From the NCBI GenBank assembly GCA_047967505.1, contig CM106541.1: 64,000 nucleotides of DNA; one strand, given 5' to 3'. Numbering within the stretch: position 1 is the first letter of the stretch; each line of letters opens with the position of its first letter. The notes under the pieces were generated by a model, which saw nothing but the letters and a program-made list of their open reading frames with translations, searched no databases and was not told where the DNA came from. Positions 44,227-52,535 of this stretch are shown here, in pieces. The position numbers and the translations under genes were made by a program. The DNA is from Dipteris shenzhenensis (Eukaryota > Polypodiophyta > Polypodiopsida > Gleicheniales).

Positions 44227-47200
44227 TACTCACTGCCTTCCCCCCCTCCATATTGAAACGTTGCAATACTTTTGTAACATACTCTTTTTGTGAAAGCCAA
44301 AGGAGTTTCCTACTCCGATCACGCGTGATGCGCATACCAAGAATATGACCTGCAAGTCCCAAATCCTTCATATCAAAGGCCTCATGCAACTTGGCCTTTA
44401 AAGCATCTAGCTCATAAGTATTCTTGCTAGCCAATAGCATATCATCCACATATAGTGCCAAGATTATCAGGCTATTATCCTTAGCCCTTTTAGTGTAGAG
44501 GCAGTGATCAATTTCACTCCTCCTAAAATCCTGGGACCGAATGAAAGCATCAAACTTCTGATACCATTCTCTAGGCGCCTGCTTAAGACCATAGAGACTC
44601 TTCTTTAGCTTGCAAACTAAATGCTCTTTGCCCTTTTCTTCAAAGCCTTCCGGCTGCACCATGTAAATTTCCTCATGCAAATCCCCATGCAAGAAAGCTG
44701 TCTTGACATCCATCTGCATAAGCTCCATATCCTCTAATGCCACTAGTCCAAGCATGCATCTAAGTGTGGTCATCTTCACAACCGGAGAGAATATCTCATC
44801 AAAGTCCACACCCTTCTCTTGCTTGAACCCTTTAGCAACCAAACAGGCCTTGTACCTAGGCACATCATCACTTGTGACCTTCATTTTGTAGATCCATTTA
44901 CATGGCAATGCTTTCTTTCCATGTGGCAAAGAAACCAAGTCCCAAGTCTTATTCTTCATAAGTGAACTCATCTCTGATTGCATAGCATACTCCCACTTGC
45001 GTTGATCCTCACGCATCATAGCCTCTTTGTAGCAAGAAGGCTCCCCGCAATCAGTAAGCATCACATAGTCTACCCCTGGAACAAACCTATCAGGTGGTCT
45101 AGACACTCTAGATGATCTTCTCAAGGGCATTTCAGCTTGCTGTCCCATTTGCATATCAGCCACATTTGGCTCATCATTTCCACCAGTAGATGATCCATCA
45201 TCTACCCTTGATTGTATACCTGTGGGAGTACTTGGTGGCACCATTTCTTGCACATTTGGTGCATGGACATCTTGCTGTCTATCAACATATGCAGGTGGAT
45301 TCACATCCTGGAAAGTGATTCTCCTCATTTCCACATCCCTCATGGGTGCCTTATGCATCTTCTTCTCATTGAAGACCACATCATGGCTGCGTATGATCTT
45401 CTTTGCTTCTGGATCCCAGAGACAATAGCCCATCTCTCCACTTTCACCATAACCCAGAAAGATGCATTTCCTAGACTTAGGATCTAGCTTCTTTCGAAGC
45501 TCTTTTGGCACATGTGCATATGCCTCACACCCAAATATATGCAAATGAGAGTAAGAGGGATTCTTGCCACTCCATGCCTCTTCAGGAATACCACCATCCA
45601 AACTCTTACTAGGTGATCTATTGATCACATGCACTGCAGTCTTCATTGCCTCAGCCCAAAAACCACCAGAAAGACTTGCATTGGAAAGCATGCATTGCAA
45701 CCTTTCTTGAATGGTACGGTTCATCTTTTCTGCAACTGGATTTTGCTCTGGAGTACGAGGGGATGTGAGCTCCCTCTTAATCCCACGTGTATCACAGAAA
45801 TGCTGAAAGTCATGAGAGAGATACTCTCCACCATTGTCAGTCCGTAGGCATTTAAGCGTTCTACCTGACTGATTTTTCTCAACCAAGGCCAGCCATTTCT
45901 GAAATACCTGGAGCACATCACTCTTTCGAGCTATAGCATAAGCCCACACTTTCCTAGTTGCATCATCAATGAATGTCACATAGTAATCAGCCCCACCTAA
46001 TGACTGTGTAGGCATGGGACCGCATACATCTGAATGCACTAAATCAAGCTTTTCAAACTCTTTCTTTCCCCTTCTTTTATGGGCTGATTTAGTCTGCTTC
46101 CCATAGAGACAATGCTCACAAAATTCAAAATCAGAGAAACTCAAATGCCGTACATAACCCAAACGGCATAAGAGTTTCATTCCATTCTGGCTCATGTGCC
46201 CCAACTTGCAATGCCACAAAGAAGTTCTTGGCTGCTCGGTTAATGCAACAACATGATCAAATACCCCTGATACATGTAAGGGATACAAAGTCCCACACTT
46301 GGCACCCCTGGCCAAAAGCATAGAGCCCTTCTGAATTTTACAACTTTGAAAGCCAAAAGTGGTGTGAAAACCAGCATCATCTAGCTGACCCACTGAAATA
46401 AGACTCTTGGTCAACTTAGGCACATGTCTCACATGTTTCAAAACAAATGCAGACCCATTTGCAAAAGAAAACTTTATGTCACCTGCTCCCACTATGTCAC
46501 ATGCATAGTCAGTTCCAAGATGAACACAACCTGTCTTTCCACTATCATAAGTGGAGAACCATTCCCTATGGGGAGTAACATGGAATGAAGCACCAGAATC
46601 CAAAATCCAATCCTGGGAATATGCATCATCTGAAGTGGTAAGCAACTCTGCAGATACACTTTCTGCAGATACACTAGACATGAAGAGAACATCATTGTCA
46701 CTATCATGTGTGACTGCATTGATCTCCTCGATCTTCACTTTTCCTTTGTCCTCCCTTGGACTCTCTTCCTTTTGATTTGCACCCCAATTTGCATTCTTTT
46801 TCTTATCCTTTTGCTCTCTTTTCAGCTTGTAGCAATCCTTTTTCATATGGCCCTTCTTGCCACAATGGTAACACTCAATGTTCCGTGCCCTGGATTTGCT
46901 ACGAGACTTCCCTCTTTCTTGGGACTTCCCCCTGAACTGTGATCTGCCCCTTTGCACATTTAAGGCTGCATCCTGCTTGTTGCCATCCATAGACTTCCGT
47001 CTAATCTCCTCGGCCAACAAGCTACCCACAACATCATCAAATTTCAGTACTCCACTAGGTGCAGAGTTACTGACAGCTGTACGGAAGGTATCCCATGAGG
47101 ATGGCAATGAGCATAAGAGAAATATTGCCTTAGTCTCCGCATCAAAATTCATCTTCTGAGCCTGAAGCTGGCTGAAAATAATATTGAATTCATTCAAGTG

Positions 47201-47575
47201 AGAAGCAATGGAGACCCCTTCCTTCATCTGCAGCTCAAACAACCTCTTCATGAGGTAAACTTTACTAGAGGCAGTTTCCTTCTCATAAGTGGCACACAGT
47301 TTCTTCCATAAATCTTCCGTAGTCTGCTCATTTACTACTGTGAAATAAATTGACTCTGCAAGATGAAGTCTAATATTAGACTTTGCTAATGCATCCAACT
47401 CATTCCAATCATCCTTAGACATATTTGCAGGCTTAGCTTCAATCCTTGCCAAGGGTTTAATCTGCTTCTTTTGAATAAGCACATCCCTTATTTGTTCTTT
47501 CCACAAAGAAAAGTTTGTCCCATCAAACTTTTTAATGCTGAAAAACTCCTTTTCAGACATGGAAGAGGATGCCAT
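43730..47575 (-). CDS. Copia D gag-pol polyprotein, open to near the end
   Basis: I take the start at ATG 47573-47575 (M-A-S-S-S-M), as in A-C; the frame is open about 1280 codons. Domains: UBN2-type gag; zinc knuckle CX2CX4HX4C (46873-46832); protease D-S-G-A-S (46600-46586); GAG-pre-integrase with H-H and C-E-H-C; integrase DD35E with Asp 46028-46030, Asp 45836-45838 and a Glu 36 residues later; RT with Y-V-D-D at 44452-44441; RNase H with a D-S-D-Y-A-G-H motif. Copia order (integrase before RT) is clear. After the first RNase H copy the frame enters the duplicated unit and is lost near 43775. All catalytic motifs I checked are present, so its products could still mobilise relatives if expressed. 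Confidence 0.93.
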   Translation of the reverse strand: MASSSMSEKEFFSIKKFDGTNFSLWKEQIRDVLIQKKQIKPLARIEAKPANMSKDDWNELDALAKSNIRLHLAESIYFTVVNEQTTEDLWKKLCATYEKETASSKVYLMKRLFELQMKEGVSIASHLNEFNIIFSQLQAQKMNFDAETKAIFLLCSLPSSWDTFRTAVSNSAPSGVLKFDDVVGSLLAEEIRRKSMDGNKQDAALNVQRGRSQFRGKSQERGKSRSKSRARNIECYHCGKKGHMKKDCYKLKREQKDKKKNANWGANQKEESPREDKGKVKIEEINAVTHDSDNDVLFMSSVSAESVSAELLTTSDDAYSQDWILDSGASFHVTPHREWFSTYDSGKTGCVHLGTDYACDIVGAGDIKFSFANGSAFVLKHVRHVPKLTKSLISVGQLDDAGFHTTFGFQSCKIQKGSMLLARGAKCGTLYPLHVSGVFDHVVALTEQPRTSLWHCKLGHMSQNGMKLLCRLGYVRHLSFSDFEFCEHCLYGKQTKSAHKRRGKKEFEKLDLVHSDVCGPMPTQSLGGADYYVTFIDDATRKVWAYAIARKSDVLQVFQKWLALVEKNQSGRTLKCLRTDNGGEYLSHDFQHFCDTRGIKRELTSPRTPEQNPVAEKMNRTIQERLQCMLSNASLSGGFWAEAMKTAVHVINRSPSKSLDGGIPEEAWSGKNPSYSHLHIFGCEAYAHVPKELRKKLDPKSRKCIFLGYGESGEMGYCLWDPEAKKIIRSHDVVFNEKKMHKAPMRDVEMRRITFQDVNPPAYVDRQQDVHAPNVQEMVPPSTPTGIQSRVDDGSSTGGNDEPNVADMQMGQQAEMPLRRSSRVSRPPDRFVPGVDYVMLTDCGEPSCYKEAMMREDQRKWEYAMQSEMSSLMKNKTWDLVSLPHGKKALPCKWIYKMKVTSDDVPRYKACLVAKGFKQEKGVDFDEIFSPVVKMTTLRCMLGLVALEDMELMQMDVKTAFLHGDLHEEIYMVQPEGFEEKGKEHLVCKLKKSLYGLKQAPREWYQKFDAFIRSQDFRRSEIDHCLYTKRAKDNSLIILALYVDDMLLASKNTYELDALKAKLHEAFDMKDLGLAGHILGMRITRDRSRKLLWLSQKEYVTKVLQRFNMEGGKAVSTPLPPYVKLSHTDSPKSDEERAMMAKVPYASAVGSLMYAMIATRPGIAFAVGVVRRYMANPGKRHWEAVKCIMRYMKGTKEMCICFGKGDMRVLGYTDSDYAGHVDSRRSTSGYVFTFAGGAVSWMSPLPPYAKLSHTDSPKSDEERAMMARFLMHQQLGVLCML

Positions 47576-49001
47576 GATGCAAATAAAGCAAAATCCCAAA
47601 TGCTGGTGCCTGCAAGAGAGAATCACAACAAATACCAGGTGCACCCAAATGTGTATGCCACAATAGAGTGAAATATCACCAAAATTCAAAGCTCAAAGCA
47701 TCAAAAGATGCATCTGACTCATGTGCATATACTATGCATCCATATGAGCAAATCTGGCCCAAAAGAAAATGCCAATAAGTGCCAAATGACTCAAGCATAA
47801 ACACCGTCCATTGGCATATGCATCAATAATATCTCATCCAAGAGAGCATAGCACTATCAGTGCATCACCTGCAATGTGTCAAAGCTGTCCCTCAGCTTAA
47901 AATAGCGTCCATGTGCAAAGCGTCCATAAAAAAATAGCATTCCACAAGGCAATTTGGGCCTATCAGCGCATCCAATAAGGACCGCAATGCATCCAAATGG
48001 CCTATAAATCATCCACTGCAACCCAATGCACACCACGAATGAGCGCACACTGCTCAAACTGCAACCAGAGTGATCTGCATAAGGTATGGTCAAGAAATCA
48101 TAGTCCCACGGTAATGAGCGCTACTGAAAATAGAACCTGAGATGCCTCAAACATGGGTGCCATTACATAATCGGAATCAGCAAGAAAATCTGCAAATATC
48201 TCTCTTCTACCAGAACTCCAAAATCCCAACCGATGAGTGAGAAATGGGAGTCAACACTTATCCACTGCCATGTGGCATAAATCTAAGGTTTCAAAACCTT
48301 AGAATGAAAAATGCATAACAGAGAGACGAAATCGAATACACAGAGATCTATAACTCTGAAAATCCTCCACCGAATTGCGCAAGAACTGACAGGTAGGGGT
48401 TTTTGGGCATCCGGAATGCAATGGGATAGACGGTTTTGGAAACCGTGGTCTCAATCACTGGGTCCAACACACGGGCTGAAAAACGTTTTTGGAAACACAG
48501 CCATTTGTAAACTCCACCGGAGTGCGAATGATGAGCAACATAGAAGTTTTAGGACCTCCTGAGTCCACCAGAACTGACAGATCTGCAAATGGTTGCTCCA
48601 AACTTGAGTTCCAACACCCGGGCAAAAAACGCAGGAATTGACACAGTGAGTCAGAAATCCAATGAAATGATCCCAGATTCAAGAATGAAGGTGTTTCCAA
48701 GCTCCTGAAGTAATGTGGACACCAAAAGCAAGCAATAGTTGCCTCTACAAGTCAATATGGAGTCTCTGTCATCGAACGGAATAGGGAAAAGCTCAAAAAA
48801 CGACTTTTTCTTTGAAAGCTCTTAACAGGCTCTCAAAACCACTTCGCAAAGCCAAAGTGACTTTTCCAAAGGCTCCTCCAAGGTCTCTACACACTCGGAT
48901 GCAAGTAAAGTTGCCCACAAAGCTTCCCACAAAGCTTCTCCTTCCTCCCACAGAGCTACTGAGCTTCCAAGCATTCACGCACGCTCAGCTAGATCACCCG
49001 A
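47576..49001 (-). other. Long untranslated leader of copia D
   Basis: 1426 bp between primer site and gag ATG. The gag frame happens to stay open 38 codons upstream of the ATG. I see no conserved protein here. Confidence 0.75.
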
Positions 49002-49013
49002 GCTCTGATACCA
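49002..49013 (-). promoter_or_regulatory. Primer binding site of copia D
   Basis: The minus strand reads TGGTATCAGAGC, two bases from the 5' LTR. Confidence 0.95.
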
Positions 49014-49015
49014 GT

Positions 49016-49186
49016 TGAGAGTGCTCTCAACGGAAGCAAGAATGGAAGAAGGAGAGAGAGAGACAGAGAGCCACACAAGTTTTGGTGGGTGCAGAACCAC
49101 CCTAATCTTCTTTTTCATTCATTTATATGTGTGTTTGAGTATTGTACATAACCAGGGTTAAGGCACAGTGACCTTTAACCCCCACA
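49016..49186 (-). repeat. 5' LTR of copia D with TATA box
   Basis: A 171-bp LTR that would carry the element promoter. TATAAAT reads on the minus strand at 49127-49121, leaving roughly 100 bp of transcribed LTR before the primer site. Confidence 0.93.
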
Positions 49187-50290
49187 AATAGTTTAGAAGA
49201 ACAGCCCTTGTCCAATAAGGGTTTGATCCTAGCTCTAGTTTGCCACTTATGTAATTGCCTGCTGTCATTGAGAGCAAGTATATGTTTGGCATGGCATAGA
49301 TCCTGTTCCTAAGAATAAGATAACACATTATCCTGACTAAAAACAGCAAGAGAGTTGATACACTACTTTGCCCAAGCCACCTGGCATCTAAGAACAGCCA
49401 TATAACCACGACCATAATCCTCTATCACCCCTTGAAGCCGAGTCACTAGTGCATGCCAGGCAAAATCAATGTCCACCTCTGCATGCCCACGAAATGGAGC
49501 CAGCGCAGCCCGTATCATATTCTGAAATTCAGCATGCTTGAAATATGCATTATTGATAAGCAAAGGCCTCCGATTAGCGGGAGGCATGTCATCAATTGGC
49601 TGGCCACAGGAAAGGGTGAGCCACAAGGGGGAATGATCAGACAAAAGCACAGAGTGATCAATCCACATATGGCATGTAAAATCAGCATACTGCTGAGAAT
49701 GAAACATATACCAACGATCCAACCGAGCCCAATAATCAGTGAAGGCATTATGATGAAAAGTATAGCCCAAATGGAGGGGATGCAGTGAAAGCCATACGTC
49801 CTGAGCATTAACAAAATCCATAAAGGAGTGCCACTGTCTATGCTCAAAAGCAAGCATATGTGAATGATGAGTGGAGCTATCTGAAGGGGATGGAGAGTTA
49901 TTAAAGTCTCCACAAAGAAAAGCACGCGGATTCCAGTCAAAATGCTTTAATTGTTCCCAAATACGGGCTCGGGAGGCAGAAACTTGAGGAGCATAAACAG
50001 ATGCAATATCATAGGCATCTTGTCCCACTGAACATTGAATGATTAACTAGTTCCCATGGGGATCATTAAATTTCAGTGACGGCTGCAATTCATGGGGAAC
50101 AATGGCACACAGGCCTGAAGACTACATGTTACCCACATAGAAAATATCATAGCTTGCAAAGTAATCCCTCCGTCCAACAAACCGGTGCTGATTGTGCTCT
50201 TGGAGGAACACAATGTCTGGATGAGAAGTATGTACATAATGCCAAAACAACCTCCATTTATTAGCATTACAAAGACCCTATACATTATAT
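49187..50290 (-). pseudogene. LINE L2 ORF2, endonuclease part
   Basis: This APE-type endonuclease nicks target DNA. The domain begins near 50285 with a Y-N-V-Q-G-L segment and a D-I-V-F-L-Q-E-H catalytic block, broken by stops to about 50030. It is then open at 50028-49363 with L-C-G-D-F-N-N (near 49915), Y-W-A-R-L-D-R-W and the terminal S-D-H-S-P-L box (near 49645). The linker continues across copia D into 42763-42886 and across the MITE into the RT. Key endonuclease motifs look intact; stops sit only in the N-terminal part. Confidence 0.83.
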
Positions 50291-50679
50291 GTAAAACACC
50301 GAAGGGAAGTACTCATAAAGAATATATATAGTGTATGATATGTACTCCATGAAACAAGGAGTGTCAGGCATCCACCATCGTATCTGGGTCAAGCTGACGC
50401 ATGGCAGTAAACACCTATGGGGAGACAATATCATCATAGATGGGGATGCCCATCTTAACAATGGAGACCCAATTGCCAAGAGAATGACCGAAAGTGGAAG
50501 AAGAAGAAGCTTGCCCAGGGGAAGGTGTGGAGGCATCCCAATTTCGACTATAAGGGCCTTGGTTGTAGAGAGATAGTTTTCCTTGGCACTTTCCAGCCAT
50601 TAGACTTTGCAATGTCAACCTGCTTGGCCTTACCTTTGTCTTTGCCTTTTGGCCCTGTGGTTGCCTGGCGTCCTATATG

Positions 50680-51350
50680 CTAGGTAGGTTTGACTGTGTC
50701 AGCTGGAGGAGTGGTAGCACGAGGGGGAGCAACAGTACGAGCATCCTGAGGAATGGCAGCAGGAGGAGGTGGATGTAGAAGGGAAGGGCATTCTGATTGT
50801 AAATGGCCAAACTTGTGGCAATTGAAACATGCCCCAGCAAAAGTGCCCCATTTCAAAGCAAAAAACTTTTGGCCCAAATTGAGGCCCTCCACTTCTACTG
50901 CAATAGAAAGCGGAGTGGGCAAATCTGTATCCCAAAGGATGCAAAAGCGATTCTTATTGCCTGCAGGACAGGGTGGGCAAATGACTTGTCCCAAAGTGCT
51001 GGCCAGGCCAGGCAATTCAGCTCGCATATAATCTGGGAAGTTCACCACTTCAACCCATACAGGGCAACGATGCTGGATAAGACTCTGATAGTCTTTATTT
51101 GGAGACCAAGGCATTGCATGCACCATTTGCCTGCCAAAATGCAATGGAGAGATCTCCAAAATCTTCTGCTTATAATTAGCTTCGGACAAGTGAACTTCAT
51201 AGAAGCCTCTGGATGCCAAGTAAACCCCTTCGACAAAACCGCTTCCCAACATGGAATTGATCCATTGACCCACATCCATGGAAGAAGGCACCTTACCTAG
51301 AAAGAAAATGATAACGGTAGATTGAGAAAGTTTCCGACTGTGTTTACCCC
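50680..51350 (-). pseudogene. LINE L2 ORF1 (DUF4283 plus zinc knuckle)
   Basis: This is an RNA-binding ORF1. One frame is open from about 51350 to 50680 without an early ATG; the first Met is in P-S-S-M-D near 51279. Features: an F-L-G-K-V-P-S segment typical of DUF4283; a W-V-E-V-V-N-F-P motif near 51050; a C-F-N-C-H-K-F-G-H-L-Q-S-E-C knuckle (CX2CX4HX4C) near 50835-50790; and a proline-rich tail. The knuckle is complete. Lack of an upstream ATG and a stop near 51370 suggest a damaged N terminus. Confidence 0.75.
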
Positions 51351-51632
51351 ACTTTTTTCCAATCTTTCCTACCTTTTACCTTTTCCTCTATATATCTATT
51401 GGTTTCTCCTCCCCTTTCAGTTCTCTGTATTTCCAGCTTTTCTCCATGTCTGATAGCCCTATCCTCAAGGCTTATGCTCATCGTGATTGTGCTCCGGACC
51501 AGAAGCGCATCAATATGGATTCAACCCACCTGGTTGATTGTTCTATGGAGGATGCTCACTATGTTTTTGATATGTTGCATGATGATTTTCAGTAGAGCAG
51601 GAAGGACTGGGCCAAGGAACCTCCTGCTCTCA

Positions 51633-51634
51633 CC

Positions 51635-51665
<31 letters not shown>

Positions 51666-51668
51666 ACA
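51633..51668 (+). repeat. Poly(C) followed by (CA)n
   Basis: Nineteen C then nine CA units mark the junction of LINE L2 with the right part of the C LTR. Confidence 0.92.
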
Positions 51669-51786
51669 TATATGGATGATAGAAGATTAGGGCATTCTGC
51701 ACCCACCAAAACTTGTGTGGCTCTCTCTTGTGGCTCTCCCTCTCTCTCACCTTCTTTCATTCTGCTTTCATTGTTGAGATCTCTCA
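51651..51786 (+). repeat. 3' LTR of copia C, right part
   Basis: This completes the LTR begun at 39642: (CA)n, ATATATGGATGATAG, the ACCCACCAAAACTTG phrase and the ATCTCTCA end, in the same order as 34134-34264. Confidence 0.9.
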
Positions 51787-52535
51787 TGATGCTATGTGAT
51801 TGTCAGTGCGTAAGCTAGGCTATATGTGTTTGTCAATGCACTAGTTTGGGGCAAGGGAGGGGTACCTGTTCTGATACGAAAACATCTCATTGGCAAGGAG
51901 TTTTTTTGAGATGATGATGGTCAATTTATTGTTCTATCTATGTCTGAATCTAGGACTAATGTGAATGTGGTGTGTGTTTACACTTCAAATGATCCAAGTG
52001 ATCGGTGTAAATGGTGGGGTGAGTTGTGTGTCAGGTCAAGAACTTGAGGTTTGGGAGGGAGGGTATGTCTCTAAGTAAGTGTTTGGTGGATGGAGGGTAT
52101 GTCTCTAAGTAAGCGTTCTGCACCCACCAAAACTTGTGTGGCTCTCTCTTTTGGCTCTCCCTCTCTCTCACCTTCTTTCGTTCTGCTTTCATTGTTGAGA
52201 TCTCTCATGATGCTATGTGATTGACAGTGTGTAAGCTAGGCTATATGTGTTTGTCAATGCACTAGTTTGGGGCAAGGGAGGGGTACCTGTTCTGATACGA
52301 AAACATCTCATTGGCAAGGAGTTTTTTTGAGATGATGATGGTCAATTTATTGTTCTATCTATGTCTGAATCTAGGACTAATGTGAATGTGGTGTGTGTGT
52401 ACACTTCAAATGATCCAAGTGATCGGTGTAAATGGTGGGGTGAGTTGTGTGTCAGGTCAAGAACTTGAGGTTTGGGAGGGGGGGTATGTCTCTAAGTAAG
52501 TGTTTGGTGGATGGAGTCAAATTGGATCTTGAAGG
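51694..52535 (+). repeat. 421-bp tandem duplication across the C/L1 junction
   Basis: Units 51694-52114 and 52115-52535 share the last 90 bp of the C LTR and about 330 bp of LINE L1. Example: TTCTGCACCCACC at 51695 and 52116. Because it contains the junction, the duplication happened after C inserted. The phrase GGGTATGTCTCTAAGTAAG lies at the breakpoint and is itself doubled in the first unit (52060 and 52096). Confidence 0.93.

Larger units (their letters stand above)
42892..49186 (-). mobile_element. Ty1/copia element D, young and nearly intact
   Basis: LTRs are at 42892-43062 and 49016-49186, with a perfect AATAG target duplication (42887-42891 and 49187-49191). The two 171-bp LTRs differ at one position (ACCGGGG against ACCAGGG), so insertion was recent. 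The primer site is at 49002-49013, the gag ATG at 47573-47575, and the purine tract GTGGGAGG (minus) adjoins 43063. It interrupts LINE L2 ORF2 between endonuclease and RT. At 6295 bp it is longer than A or B because of a 378-bp internal duplication. Confidence 0.96.
39693..51650 (-). mobile_element. LINE L2, minus strand, inserted in copia C LTR
   Basis: This is a non-LTR retrotransposon whose poly(A) tail appears as 13 T at 39717-39729. Its 5' end adjoins 19 C at 51633-51651. Both ends abut (CA)n sequence (39697-39716 and 51651-51668) belonging to the CA-rich middle of the C LTR, so the target duplication is a (CA)n tract starting TCTCAC. Minus-strand order: ORF1 (51350-50680), ORF2 endonuclease (50290-49187), RT and zf-RVT (41893-39730). 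It was later split by copia D (42892-49186) and a MITE (41894-42759). Without them it is about 4.8 kb. Confidence 0.88.
34078..51786 (+). mobile_element. Ty1/copia element C, defective, 3' LTR split by LINE L2
   Basis: The 5' LTR is 34078-34264, the primer site 34267-34278 and the gag-pol pseudogene 35608-39588. The purine tract GTGGGAGG precedes the 3' LTR at 39642. That LTR is interrupted after about 39692 by LINE L2 and resumes at 51651-51786. Both LTRs of C end GTTGAGATCTCTCA rather than the GAGAGCACTCTCA of A, B and D, so C is a sister subfamily. Flanks are ATATG on the left and TGATG on the right, agreeing at 3 of 5 bases; the target duplication is therefore degraded or lost. C lies in the endonuclease of LINE L1. 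Confidence 0.9.
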
